This document shows, one piece after another, positions 26,068-35,044 of a stretch of 64,000 bases of DNA (within the stretch, counting starts at the first letter, position 1; every line of letters begins with the position of its first letter). Below the pieces are notes generated by a model. The model did no database searches. It was not told the DNA's origin and saw only the letters and a program-made list of their open reading frames with translations. The position numbers and the translations under genes were made by a program. This DNA is from a bacterium A37T11 (GTDB lineage Bacteria > Bacteroidota > Bacteroidia > Sphingobacteriales > Sphingobacteriaceae), in assembly GCA_900109895.1 (NCBI GenBank), contig FOBR01000006.1:206380-270379 (forward strand), written 5' to 3'.

Positions 26068-28362
26068 ATGAAAGTCATTTATAAAATTGCCAAAGCTGAA
26101 TTAAAAACCCTGTTTTTCTCGCCCATCGCCTGGCTCATCATCGTGGTCTTCACGTTTCAGACCTCTATCCTATTCACCAGCGTTTTTGGCGACCAGGTAC
26201 GTCGGCAGATCCTGGGCTGGAAATTGTTTTCTATCACCCTGAGTACATTTAGCGGCTTCCAGGGCGTATTTACCAATGTACAGCAGTATCTTTACTTATA
26301 CATTCCATTGCTCACCATGGGGGTCATGAGCCGCGAGTTTAGTAGTGGGTCTATCAAACTTTTGTACTCCTCACCACTCACCAGCAGGCAAATCATCTTT
26401 GGAAAATACCTGGCCCTGCTCATTTATTCGGGTATTCTCACTGGCCTGTTGGCCCTCTTTGGCGTATTTGCCGCATGCACTATTGTCCACGCTGATATTC
26501 CCGTCATCTTAACGGGCTTACTGGGTCTTTTCCTGTTGACCGCAGCCTATGCGGCTGTAGGTTTGTTCATGTCATCGCTTACTTCGTATACCGTGGTTTC
26601 AGCGATGGGTACACTGGCTATTTTTGCGTTACTAAACTACGTGAAAGGCATCGGCCAGGACATCGCCTTCGTGCGGGACATTACTTATTGGCTGGCCATT
26701 ACCGGCCGTAGCGATACCTTTATCTCAGGTATGATCAGCAGCGAAGATCTCCTCTATTTCCTCATCGTCATTGCCTTGTTTGTTTGCCTCACCATCATTA
26801 AGATCCAGAATAGCCGCCAACGTAGCCCTTGGTTGGTGACCATTGCGAAATATGCTGTTGTTTTATGTGTTGCTATGTTAGTGGGGTATTTTAGTTCTCT
26901 CCCACGGCTCATGGGGTACTACGATGCCACCAGAACCAAGCTAAATACCCTCACTAAAAGCAGCCAAGAGGTGCTTAGCCACCTGGATCAGGGACTCACG
27001 ATAACGACCTATACCAACATGCTGGATGAGAATTACTACATGGCTTTGCCTTCGGCCTATAAATACGACGTGGACCGGTTTCGCCAGTACATCCGCTTTA
27101 AACCGGAGATCAAGATGGATTACCGGTATTATTACCGCAAGACAGACAACAAACAACTGGAAAAGCAATACCCAACGCTCAATGAAAAGCAACTGGCCGA
27201 TACGCTTGCCACGCTCTACGACTGGCGTTTCCAAATCGACCCGTACTCAGCGATCCCTAAAGATGCAAACTTGGAATCGGAGCAGTTCCATTTTGTTCGG
27301 GTACTAAAGCTTGACAATGGTAAGCAAGCCTATCTCAGGATCTATAATGATATGATGCGGCTACCTTCGGAAGCGGAGATCACAGCGGCCTTTAAACGGC
27401 TGGTTGTTGATAAGCTGCCTACCGCAGGCTTTGTAACCGGCCACGGCGAACGTCGCAGCTCTGGGGTAGAAGACCGGGGCTATAACATGGTGGCGCAAGA
27501 GAAATCCTTCCGTTATGCCCTTATCAACCAAGGCTTCGATTTTAAGGATGTCAGCCTACAACAGGAAATCCCTACCAACATCCGTATCCTGCTCATTGCC
27601 GAGCCAAAGCAAGCCTTTAGCCTGGATGAAATGGTGCATTTAAATAATTACATCAACAACGGTGGCAACTTGCTCATTGCCGGCGAACCTGGCCGGCAGG
27701 AGTTCATGAACCCGATCACGGCCCCCTTGGGGGTACAGTTCCTGCCAGGAACCCTGGTCAAACCCAGCGATAAATTCCAACAGAACCTGGTAATCATGAA
27801 ACCGACCCAGGAAGCTGCTGATTTCTCCTTCCATCTGGATGTGGCCAGAAAGCGGGAACAGGTCCTTCCGTTTAGTACGGCGGCCGCACTGGCTTTCACG
27901 ACCGACAAAGGTTTTAAGGTGACTACCCTGTTTACCAGCGATACCACCGGGGGGTGGGATGAACTTGAAACAACCAATTTTGTAGATGACTCGGCCAGGC
28001 TCAATACCGCCGCCGGTGAAGTGGAAAAGCCTTATCCTACCGTGTTAGCCTTGTCAAGAAAAATAAAGAATAAAGAACAGAAGATTATCGTAACAGGCGA
28101 TGCAGACTGGCTGAGCAATGCCGAGCTACTGATGAGTCGTAAGGATGTTAACCCAGCTAACTTCTCGCTCATCAATACTGTGTTCTTTTGGATGACAGAC
28201 AATGAGGTGCCCATTGATATGCGGCGCGACCCCTCGCCTGACCAGTCGCTGAGGTTACATAAAACCAGCTGGGCCATGTTCAATATTGGGTTAAAATGGA
28301 TATTGCCGCTCTTGCTTGCTGCCTTCGGCACGATCATCTGGATCAGAAGAAAAGGCAGATAA
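26068..28362 (+). CDS. Fused GldF-GldG-like ABC transporter permease/auxiliary protein
   Basis: 764 aa from ATG 26068, 14 nt after the ATPase; an in-frame ATG at 25975 inside the ATPase gene is less likely. Residues 1-240 are an ABC-2 permease with several membrane helices (FFSPIAWLIIVVFTFQTSIL; MGVMSREFSSGSIKLLYSSP). Residues about 280-735 are the GldG-like extracytoplasmic domain (TRTKLNTLTKSSQEVLSHLD; MVHLNNYINNGGNLLIAGEP; KIIVTGDADWLSNAELL). A last membrane helix ends the protein (IGLKWILPLLLAAFGTIIWI, then an RRKGR tail). In Flavobacterium GldF and GldG are separate proteins; here they are one chain. A strong terminator follows. Confidence 0.88.
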   Translation: MKVIYKIAKAELKTLFFSPIAWLIIVVFTFQTSILFTSVFGDQVRRQILGWKLFSITLSTFSGFQGVFTNVQQYLYLYIPLLTMGVMSREFSSGSIKLLYSSPLTSRQIIFGKYLALLIYSGILTGLLALFGVFAACTIVHADIPVILTGLLGLFLLTAAYAAVGLFMSSLTSYTVVSAMGTLAIFALLNYVKGIGQDIAFVRDITYWLAITGRSDTFISGMISSEDLLYFLIVIALFVCLTIIKIQNSRQRSPWLVTIAKYAVVLCVAMLVGYFSSLPRLMGYYDATRTKLNTLTKSSQEVLSHLDQGLTITTYTNMLDENYYMALPSAYKYDVDRFRQYIRFKPEIKMDYRYYYRKTDNKQLEKQYPTLNEKQLADTLATLYDWRFQIDPYSAIPKDANLESEQFHFVRVLKLDNGKQAYLRIYNDMMRLPSEAEITAAFKRLVVDKLPTAGFVTGHGERRSSGVEDRGYNMVAQEKSFRYALINQGFDFKDVSLQQEIPTNIRILLIAEPKQAFSLDEMVHLNNYINNGGNLLIAGEPGRQEFMNPITAPLGVQFLPGTLVKPSDKFQQNLVIMKPTQEAADFSFHLDVARKREQVLPFSTAAALAFTTDKGFKVTTLFTSDTTGGWDELETTNFVDDSARLNTAAGEVEKPYPTVLALSRKIKNKEQKIIVTGDADWLSNAELLMSRKDVNPANFSLINTVFFWMTDNEVPIDMRRDPSPDQSLRLHKTSWAMFNIGLKWILPLLLAAFGTIIWIRRKGR

Positions 28363-28366
28363 ATTT

Positions 28367-28403
28367 TAAAATAGCCATCGGCCTACTGCTGATGGCTATT
28401 TTA
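28367..28403 (+). terminator. Intrinsic terminator after the GldFG fusion gene
   Basis: TAAAATAGCCATC (28367-28379) and GATGGCTATTTTA (28391-28403) are a perfect 13-bp inverted repeat with an 11-nt loop. It lies just after the stop at 28362 and separates the first SusCD operon from the next ECF sigma gene. Confidence 0.75.
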
Positions 28404-28504
28404 TATTGATTTAATCTATAAAATTAGTCTACAAAATTAATATTCTTTTTGGTAATTGGAATTTTATAACTACTTTCGTATTTCACTACATTAGTGATAG
28501 CAAA

Positions 28505-29071
28505 GTGGACAATAAATTAAATAATCGGCAATCCTCTGCACAGCTTTCTGACGCTGCTGACGATGCGTTGCATTTGCTGTTCACCGATATTTTCAGGTCC
28601 TACGAAAAACCCCTTTCTCAGCTAGCCCTCAAACTTTGCAAAGATCCCGTCGCCACCGGCGACATCCTGCAGGATGTATTCCTGAAATTATGGGAATTGC
28701 GCAGCCAGATCCATGAGATCGAAAACATGGAAGCCTTCTTATATACGCTCACACGAAATAAAGTCATGGACTTCCTGCGCAAGACCGCTACCGATGAGCG
28801 GCTCAAACAAGCCATTTGGGAGGCTATGCAAGGGGTAGTCCAGGCCCCGGACCCTGGTGTAGAGCTTAAAGAATTCCAAGACGTCCTGGCCAGGGCTATT
28901 GATCAGTTACCCCCGCAGCGTAAAGCCATCTATCTGCTGCGCGAGCAAGGATATAACTATCAGGAGATCGCAGACAAGATGAGTCTCTCTCGCCACACGG
29001 TCAAAAACCAAGTATCCTCTTCCCTTCAATCCATCAGGTACGTTTTAAAAAATATTTTTCCCTTCCAATAG
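28505..29071 (+). CDS. ECF sigma factor (second switch)
   Basis: 188 aa with a GTG start at 28505; the next Met is inside the folded part. Region 2 is visible in LLFTDIFRSYEKPLSQLALK and VATGDILQDVFLKLWELRSQ, region 4 in LPPQRKAIYLLREQGYNYQE and IADKMSLSRHTVKNQVSSSL. It follows the terminator of the first operon and precedes a fecR gene by 31 nt, so it opens a second, separately controlled SusCD unit. Since the frame is open upstream of the GTG, a different start cannot be excluded. Confidence 0.9.
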   Translation: MDNKLNNRQSSAQLSDAADDALHLLFTDIFRSYEKPLSQLALKLCKDPVATGDILQDVFLKLWELRSQIHEIENMEAFLYTLTRNKVMDFLRKTATDERLKQAIWEAMQGVVQAPDPGVELKEFQDVLARAIDQLPPQRKAIYLLREQGYNYQEIADKMSLSRHTVKNQVSSSLQSIRYVLKNIFPFQ

Positions 29072-29102
29072 GACACTCCCGTTTTTCAAACGTCTTCCTA
29101 AT

Positions 29103-30086
29103 ATGATGCACCGGAAAAAACGAGTACGTTACTTATTCCATCAATACGTCCATGACCTGGCCACCCGCCCGGAACTGGAAGAATTTTTCCATTTAGTACG
29201 GGACGCATCCAGCAACGAGGAACTAGCCGGGCATATCAAAGAACTTTATGACGAGTTAAAGAGAACCCATCCCTCATTGAGTTATGTAGACGAGCAGGGC
29301 AAACTGAATCTACCAACCCTACCCTCTAAAATCGGTACGTCCATCAGGCTATATGCCGCCTTTGCAGCGGCGGTACTGCTACTGGTCAGCGCCGTTATCT
29401 TTTTACGCCCCGGGCCAGGCCATACAAATAAAGCCCGATATGAGGAGGTCATCAAGATGGCCGCCAAAGATGAGAACAAATACGTTTTACTCAGCGACAG
29501 TACCAAGATATGGATCAATTCATCCAGCAAGCTTGAGTACCCTGAACGCTTTGACGGGGAAACCCGGGAAATTAATTTGGAGGGAGAAGCCTACTTTGAG
29601 GTAAAACATGCCGATAAAGTACCATTCATTATCCACACAGGCGACATCACCACGACCGTTTTGGGCACTTCCTTTAATATTAAAGCCTATCCGGATATGG
29701 ACCGGGTGGTGGTGGCGGTGAAGTTAGGCAAGGTCAAGATCAGTAAACGCAGCCAGGTACTGGCCACGCTGGTCAAAAATCAGGAATTTAGCGTGACGAC
29801 AAAACTACCGGAAGCACATACTGAGGAACGCATACTAAGTACCAAAATAGCGGGCAACTGGAAAGACGGGTATTTGGACTACGAAGACGAGCCCATTGAA
29901 ATGGTCGTCAAAGACCTGAAGCGGATATATGGTGCGCACGTGACACTGGCAGATAGCAGCCTGAAGCAAGAGCGCATCACAATCTCGTTCCTGAGAAGTG
30001 CCGGCGCCTCCAGCGTACTGAACATCCTCTGCAAGCTTACGGACAAAAAATTAACAAAACAAGATTCTATATATATCATTCATTAA
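29103..30086 (+). CDS. FecR-family anti-sigma factor
   Basis: 327 aa, shorter than the other two FecR proteins here (383 and 387), mainly through a shorter linker after the membrane helix. The N-terminal cytoplasmic region starts MMHRKKRVRYLFHQYVHDLA; the membrane helix is LYAAFAAAVLLLVSAVIFLR (about residues 80-99). The FecR domain shows NKYVLLSDSTKIWINSSSKL, EINLEGEAYFEVKH and VLGTSFNIKAY. The C-terminal STN-contacting region includes YEDEPIEMVVKDLKRIYGAH. It partners the ECF factor upstream and the STN-SusC downstream. Confidence 0.92.
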   Translation: MMHRKKRVRYLFHQYVHDLATRPELEEFFHLVRDASSNEELAGHIKELYDELKRTHPSLSYVDEQGKLNLPTLPSKIGTSIRLYAAFAAAVLLLVSAVIFLRPGPGHTNKARYEEVIKMAAKDENKYVLLSDSTKIWINSSSKLEYPERFDGETREINLEGEAYFEVKHADKVPFIIHTGDITTTVLGTSFNIKAYPDMDRVVVAVKLGKVKISKRSQVLATLVKNQEFSVTTKLPEAHTEERILSTKIAGNWKDGYLDYEDEPIEMVVKDLKRIYGAHVTLADSSLKQERITISFLRSAGASSVLNILCKLTDKKLTKQDSIYIIH

Positions 30087-30126
30087 AAAAAAGGCTTATG
30101 TAAGATCACAGCAGAAGAAAAAAGTA

Positions 30127-30155
30127 GCCGCCACCGGCTGGACCCCGATAGCGGC
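30127..30155 (-). terminator. Antisense-oriented hairpin in the second fecR-susC spacer
   Basis: GCCGC (30127-30131) and GCGGC (30151-30155) enclose an inner CGG/CCG pair, giving an interrupted GC-rich stem. On the minus strand it is followed by TACTTTTTTCTTC, an intrinsic-terminator layout; on the plus strand only AAAAGG follows. The stem is weaker than in the other two spacers. Confidence 0.45.
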
Positions 30156-30195
30156 AAAAGGATTCCATAAAACGTGTAAGAATTATAAAATCATT

Positions 30196-30203
30196 CAAAA
30201 CTA
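30196..30203 (-). promoter_or_regulatory. Candidate antisense -7 element at the second susC start codon
   Basis: On the minus strand TAGTTTTG (TAnnTTTG); its first base pair is the A of the susC ATG (30203). An RNA starting just left of it and ending at the hairpin at 30127 would be about 70-80 nt long. A chance match to an A-rich leader is possible. Confidence 0.35.
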
Positions 30204-33200
30204 TGCATTTAAAAAATACTAAATGCAGGGAAGTGAACATTTATGCCCGAAAAATAATATTCCGGCTCATGTTATCCCTGCTAGCTAACAGGAACTTGCT
30301 CATGAAGATCTCTTTACTGTCCATATGTTTAACCATCAGCAGTATGCTAGCCGCCCATAGTCTATCGGGGCAGGCACTCAGCCGCGTTACTGCTACGCTC
30401 GAGGCGAAGAATAGCAGCTTTAGGGATGCTTTAAAGCAGCTGGAGAAACAGTCCAGCATACGCTTTACGTATAAAAGCAGTGATGTGGTGCCTTTTTCAA
30501 ACATAACACTCTCTGCCACGAGCAAGCCAATGCAACAGGTATTGGAATCCCTGCTAAAAGGCACTGGACTGACCTACGAGCAAGTAGAAAATACCGTAAT
30601 CCTTAAAAAAGGAATGGCCTCCGACGAAGAGGCTACCCATCCAGATAAGCAGAGGCACCTCTTTCAGCAGGTCACAACGACGGGAAAGGTGGTCAATGAG
30701 ACTGGACAACCTGTCGCCGGGGTAACCGTGCGTGAAAAAGGACTTCAAAACTTCACCAATACCAACGCGGATGGTACGTATAGCCTGGAACTCAAAAGCA
30801 GTGATGCCACGGTGGTTTTTAGTTTCATAGGCTACCAAACGCGCGAACTGACCTATAATGAATTGGCCGGCAAACAATTTCAGATCGTGCTGGAGCCCGA
30901 CTATGGCAAGCTGGATGAAGTAACCATTATTGCTTATGGAACCAGCAGTAGAAGGGTAAGTACAGGTACCACCGCGAGCATCAGCAGTAAAGACATTGCC
31001 AATGCTCCCATCAATGACCCGTTATCGGCCTTGCAGGGGCGGGTAGCCGGCTTGGAGATCAATAGTACCAATGGATTACCCGGATCGGCTTTTACCGTAC
31101 GATTGCGCGGACTGAACTCCATCAATCCAAATGGCGAAAGCAAAAATGACCCGCTTTACATTATCGATGGCATCCCCTATTTTTCTCAACCGCTCAATCA
31201 ATTCACCGGCGACAATGGGCAACAAAGCCCACTGAGCGGCATAAACCCCGCTGATATCGAACGGATAGACGTGCTGAAAGATGCAGATGCAACTGCTATA
31301 TATGGTTCGCGAGGTGCTAATGGAGTTATTCTCATTACGACAAAAAAAGGTAAGGGCGGCAAAACTCAAGTTAATTTTAATGTTTATTCCGGAGCCGGAA
31401 AGGTAACTAACCAAGTGGATATGCTGAATACGGCTCAATATTTAGACCTCCGCAAAGAGGCTTATAAAAATTCAGGAACTACTCCTGATCCTGAAACTGC
31501 CGATCTGTATGTTTGGGATCAAAAGGCGTATACAAATTGGCAAGACAAACTCATCGGGCATAGCGCCAAACTGACGGAGGCTAACTTTTCAGTATCCGGA
31601 GGTTCTGACCTTACCACATTTTTGCTTAGCGGCACTTTTCGAAATGAAGGGACCGTACAGGGAAATGATTATGGATATAAAAAGGGATCAGGCATGCTTA
31701 CCGTAGCGCATAGTACACCTGATCAGAAATTCAGCGTGTCTGCAACGGCCAATTATACGGGTGATTTGAATCATGGGCTAGCGACCGATCTGACCCAATA
31801 TTATAACCTACCCCCTAATATGCCCATCTATAACGAAGATGGAAGCTATTATTGGTATGCCAACAGTCAAAACCCAATGGCGTTATTCCTCCGCAACCAA
31901 CAATCGCATAACAAAACTTTACTAGCCAGCAGCGTAATTAAATATACCCCCATCAAGGGACTGGACCTCTCAGCCAGTATTGGATACAATAATACCCATT
32001 TTGATCAGGTCAGAACACTTCCACTCGCCAGTTTTAACCCGCAAACAGCGGCTTCCAGTGAAGGTGACTATGGCAATAGCCAAAATTCGAGTTACAGTAT
32101 CGAGCCGCAAGCTAAATACAACTTGAAGTTGGGTCATAAAGGCAATCTCGATTTACTTCTTGGTGGTACCTGGCAACAGGAGATTCTGGTGGGACAATGG
32201 CTCATAGGCACGGACTATTCCACGGATGCACAACTCGAAAATATTGGAGCAGCTACCAACGTACGCACCGAACGTACAAACTATAGTAAATACAGGTACC
32301 AGGCAATTTTTGCCCGGGCAACCTATAACTGGGACAGTAAATACATTGTAAATGCTAGTTTTCGGCGTGATGGTTCTTCGCGCTTTGGTCCAAATAAGCG
32401 ATTTGGTAATTTTGCTGCTGTTGGTGCTGCTTGGGTATTTTCTGAAGAAAACGGCATCAAAAATGCGTTATCTTTTCTTAGCTTCGGCAAATTACGCGGA
32501 AGCTATGGAACCACTGGCAACGACCAAATAGGCGATTACCAATATCTGGATAGTTGGAGCTTGGTAAACTATCCGTATGATGGCATCACGGGGTTCTCTC
32601 CTTCGCGCCTTGCTAACCCTGATTATAGCTGGGAGCGGAACCGAAAACTGGAAGGCGGTTTGGAATTGGGCTTTTTGGAAAACCGTCTCAATGTCAATAT
32701 TAACTACTATTTCAACCGGTCAGACAATCAGTTGATCAATTATACGTTAAGTCCACAAACCGGTTTTAACGGTTATACAGCCAATTTACCGGCATTGGTG
32801 CATAACAAAGGGTGGGAATTTGAAATTAGCAGTACTAACATCCATAGCAACTATTTTGAATGGAATACTTCTGCTAACCTAACCATTTCGCGCAATAAAT
32901 TGATTAAATATCCTGGGCTCGAGGGGTCAGGGCTCGAGGATAAATATGCTATTGGGAAGCCATTGGATATCGAATTTGGCTACAAATTTACCGGAGTAGA
33001 TCCACAAACTGGTGTAGCTCAATTTGCCGATCTTAGTGGAGATGGCGAAGTAAACGCGGAATGGGCAGACCAATATGTAATGGGTAGCCGGATGCCCAAC
33101 TTTTATGGCGGTCTTACGAATACCTTCCGGTATAAAAAACTGGAAGTAAATTTCCTCTTACAGTTTGTTAAACAAAGAGGCGATGCACTGAATGCAGGTT

Positions 33201-33580
33201 ATTCCGCAGCTAATTCACTGGGCATTGTTTCGAATTTTGATACGTGGGCGCTTGACCGTTGGAAACAACCCAATGATGTGACCGACGTACCTAGAGCAGC
33301 CCAATCATCTACTGATGAAGCATATATTGTTTATAATGACTTGTATCGCCATTCAGATGCGCTTTGGGTAGATGCCTCATATATACGGTTAAAAAACTTG
33401 ACGATCAGCTATGACCTCACCGATGTACTGCATGTATTGAAAACCCAGCGGCTCAGCTTATATGTTCAAGGACAGAACCTATTTACCATCACCAAATATA
33501 AAGGTTTTGACCCGGAAACCCAGGGCACAGTCGTGCCGCCTATTAAGTATTATAATGCCGGTATCCGTTTCACCTACTAA
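30203..33580 (+). CDS. SusC-family TonB-dependent transporter with STN domain
   Basis: 1125 aa. The first 33 residues form an extension before a signal helix (LLMKISLLSICLTISSMLAA), so MKISLL at codon 34 is an alternative start. The STN domain (FRDALKQLEKQSSIRFTYKS, about residues 70-135) is followed by a carboxypeptidase-D-like domain (TTGKVVNETGQPVAGVTVRE), TIIAYGTSSRRVSTGTTASI and the plug (DPLYIIDGIPYF; ERIDVLKDADATAIYGSRGA). The barrel ends in IKYYNAGIRFTY. It is the receptor of the second ECF/FecR switch and is paired with the SusD gene 13 nt downstream. Confidence 0.95.
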   Translation: MHLKNTKCREVNIYARKIIFRLMLSLLANRNLLMKISLLSICLTISSMLAAHSLSGQALSRVTATLEAKNSSFRDALKQLEKQSSIRFTYKSSDVVPFSNITLSATSKPMQQVLESLLKGTGLTYEQVENTVILKKGMASDEEATHPDKQRHLFQQVTTTGKVVNETGQPVAGVTVREKGLQNFTNTNADGTYSLELKSSDATVVFSFIGYQTRELTYNELAGKQFQIVLEPDYGKLDEVTIIAYGTSSRRVSTGTTASISSKDIANAPINDPLSALQGRVAGLEINSTNGLPGSAFTVRLRGLNSINPNGESKNDPLYIIDGIPYFSQPLNQFTGDNGQQSPLSGINPADIERIDVLKDADATAIYGSRGANGVILITTKKGKGGKTQVNFNVYSGAGKVTNQVDMLNTAQYLDLRKEAYKNSGTTPDPETADLYVWDQKAYTNWQDKLIGHSAKLTEANFSVSGGSDLTTFLLSGTFRNEGTVQGNDYGYKKGSGMLTVAHSTPDQKFSVSATANYTGDLNHGLATDLTQYYNLPPNMPIYNEDGSYYWYANSQNPMALFLRNQQSHNKTLLASSVIKYTPIKGLDLSASIGYNNTHFDQVRTLPLASFNPQTAASSEGDYGNSQNSSYSIEPQAKYNLKLGHKGNLDLLLGGTWQQEILVGQWLIGTDYSTDAQLENIGAATNVRTERTNYSKYRYQAIFARATYNWDSKYIVNASFRRDGSSRFGPNKRFGNFAAVGAAWVFSEENGIKNALSFLSFGKLRGSYGTTGNDQIGDYQYLDSWSLVNYPYDGITGFSPSRLANPDYSWERNRKLEGGLELGFLENRLNVNINYYFNRSDNQLINYTLSPQTGFNGYTANLPALVHNKGWEFEISSTNIHSNYFEWNTSANLTISRNKLIKYPGLEGSGLEDKYAIGKPLDIEFGYKFTGVDPQTGVAQFADLSGDGEVNAEWADQYVMGSRMPNFYGGLTNTFRYKKLEVNFLLQFVKQRGDALNAGYSAANSLGIVSNFDTWALDRWKQPNDVTDVPRAAQSSTDEAYIVYNDLYRHSDALWVDASYIRLKNLTISYDLTDVLHVLKTQRLSLYVQGQNLFTITKYKGFDPETQGTVVPPIKYYNAGIRFTY

Positions 33581-33593
33581 CATTTGAAAGATC

Positions 33594-35033
33594 ATGAAGA
33601 CTTCCCCATATATTCTTATATTCATTGCACTCGTCTTGCTAGGCTCCTGCAGTAAATTTGTCGATCCTGGTACGCCAAAGGATGAAATATCAAGCGCTTT
33701 GGCCTTTTCTGATGATAAGACGTCCACCGCCTCTGTAGTCGGTATCTACAGCAGTATGAATCAGCTAAACTATGAGTTTGCCAACGTGCTTTCATTAGTT
33801 TTGCCTGCCATGGAGGCCGATGAGTTTGGTTATTCCTTTGCTTATGCAGCCTACGATGAATTTAAGAACAATGCAGTGCGCCCATCCAACTCTTTTGTCA
33901 GCACACTCTGGGCTCAACCTTATTCTTATATTTATCAAGCCAATGCAGTCATAGAAGGATTAGCTCTAGCCACAGGTGTTACAGAGCCCTTCAAAAACCA
34001 ACTATTGGGAGAAGCCAAATTTATCCGCGCTTTTCTCTATTTCTACTTGGTAAACAACTTTGGCGATGTTCCGCTGATTCTGGATACCGACTACAAAAAA
34101 AATAACACCCTCCCCCGTACCCCTTCGGCAGATGTGTATGCCAGCATCATTGCAGACTTGCAGGATGCCAAGAGCAAATTGTATGACGGCTATCCTTCCG
34201 GCGACAAGGTAGATGCGGGTGGTGAACACATCCGGCCAAATAAAGCAGCCGCCGGCGCACTATTGGCCCGTACCTACCTTTATACCAAACAATGGGCCTT
34301 GGCAGAAAGTGAAGCTTCCGAAGTTATTAGCAACAGCCAATACCGGCTGATGGATAAAACCGAGTTAGATAAGGTATTCCTCATCAATAGTGACGAAGCC
34401 ATATGGCAGCTTCAGGCCATTAATACTTCCGGAGGTAGAAATACATGGGAGGGTTTTCTGATCGTGCCGGTTTCGACCACCTCTACACCTTATTTTCGAC
34501 TAGTACCAAACGGACTCAGGGATGCTTTTCAAACTGGCGACCTACGCAAAACTAATTGGGTGGGCAGTTATACTACAAAAAATAGTGCAGGGAGAGATAC
34601 TACTTATTATTACCCTCACAAGTATAAAATCCGTTCAAACGTCACTCCCGTTCAGGAGTACTCTATGATCCTGCGTTTCTCGGAGCAATATCTCATCCGT
34701 GCAGAAGCGCGCCTAAACCAAGGTCAGCTGTCTGCAGCTATTGAAGACCTCAATGCCATCCGCAGTCGTGCAGGTTTGGAGGGCATAGACCCCACCTCGA
34801 GTGCCAATGCAGTAAAAGCGGCATTGGAACAGGAATGCCGCATAGAGCTCTTTGCAGAGTGGGGACACCGCTGGTATGACTTGCGCCGCTGGCCTAGCCT
34901 GGGAGGGGATGCCTCCAAAACGCGGGCAGATGATGTACTGGGACCGGTCAAGACAGGTTGGCAATCAAAAGCCATTTATTTACCCATACCCGAAGATGCC
35001 ATCCTGAGCAACCCAAATCTGACTCAAAATTAA
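33594..35033 (+). CDS. SusD/RagB family lipoprotein
   Basis: 479 aa. MKTSPYILIFIALVLLGSC gives a lipobox; the mature part begins SKFVDPGTPKDEISSALAFS. Typical SusD helices are LLGEAKFIRAFLYFYLVNNF, GALLARTYLYTKQWALAESE, FSEQYLIRAEARLNQGQLSA and ECRIELFAEWGHRWYDLRRW, and the chain ends ILSNPNLTQN. It works with the preceding SusC. The stop is 11 nt before the TlpA-like gene, so the three are co-transcribed. Confidence 0.95.
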   Translation: MKTSPYILIFIALVLLGSCSKFVDPGTPKDEISSALAFSDDKTSTASVVGIYSSMNQLNYEFANVLSLVLPAMEADEFGYSFAYAAYDEFKNNAVRPSNSFVSTLWAQPYSYIYQANAVIEGLALATGVTEPFKNQLLGEAKFIRAFLYFYLVNNFGDVPLILDTDYKKNNTLPRTPSADVYASIIADLQDAKSKLYDGYPSGDKVDAGGEHIRPNKAAAGALLARTYLYTKQWALAESEASEVISNSQYRLMDKTELDKVFLINSDEAIWQLQAINTSGGRNTWEGFLIVPVSTTSTPYFRLVPNGLRDAFQTGDLRKTNWVGSYTTKNSAGRDTTYYYPHKYKIRSNVTPVQEYSMILRFSEQYLIRAEARLNQGQLSAAIEDLNAIRSRAGLEGIDPTSSANAVKAALEQECRIELFAEWGHRWYDLRRWPSLGGDASKTRADDVLGPVKTGWQSKAIYLPIPEDAILSNPNLTQN

Positions 35034-35044
35034 TCTGGATTCAC

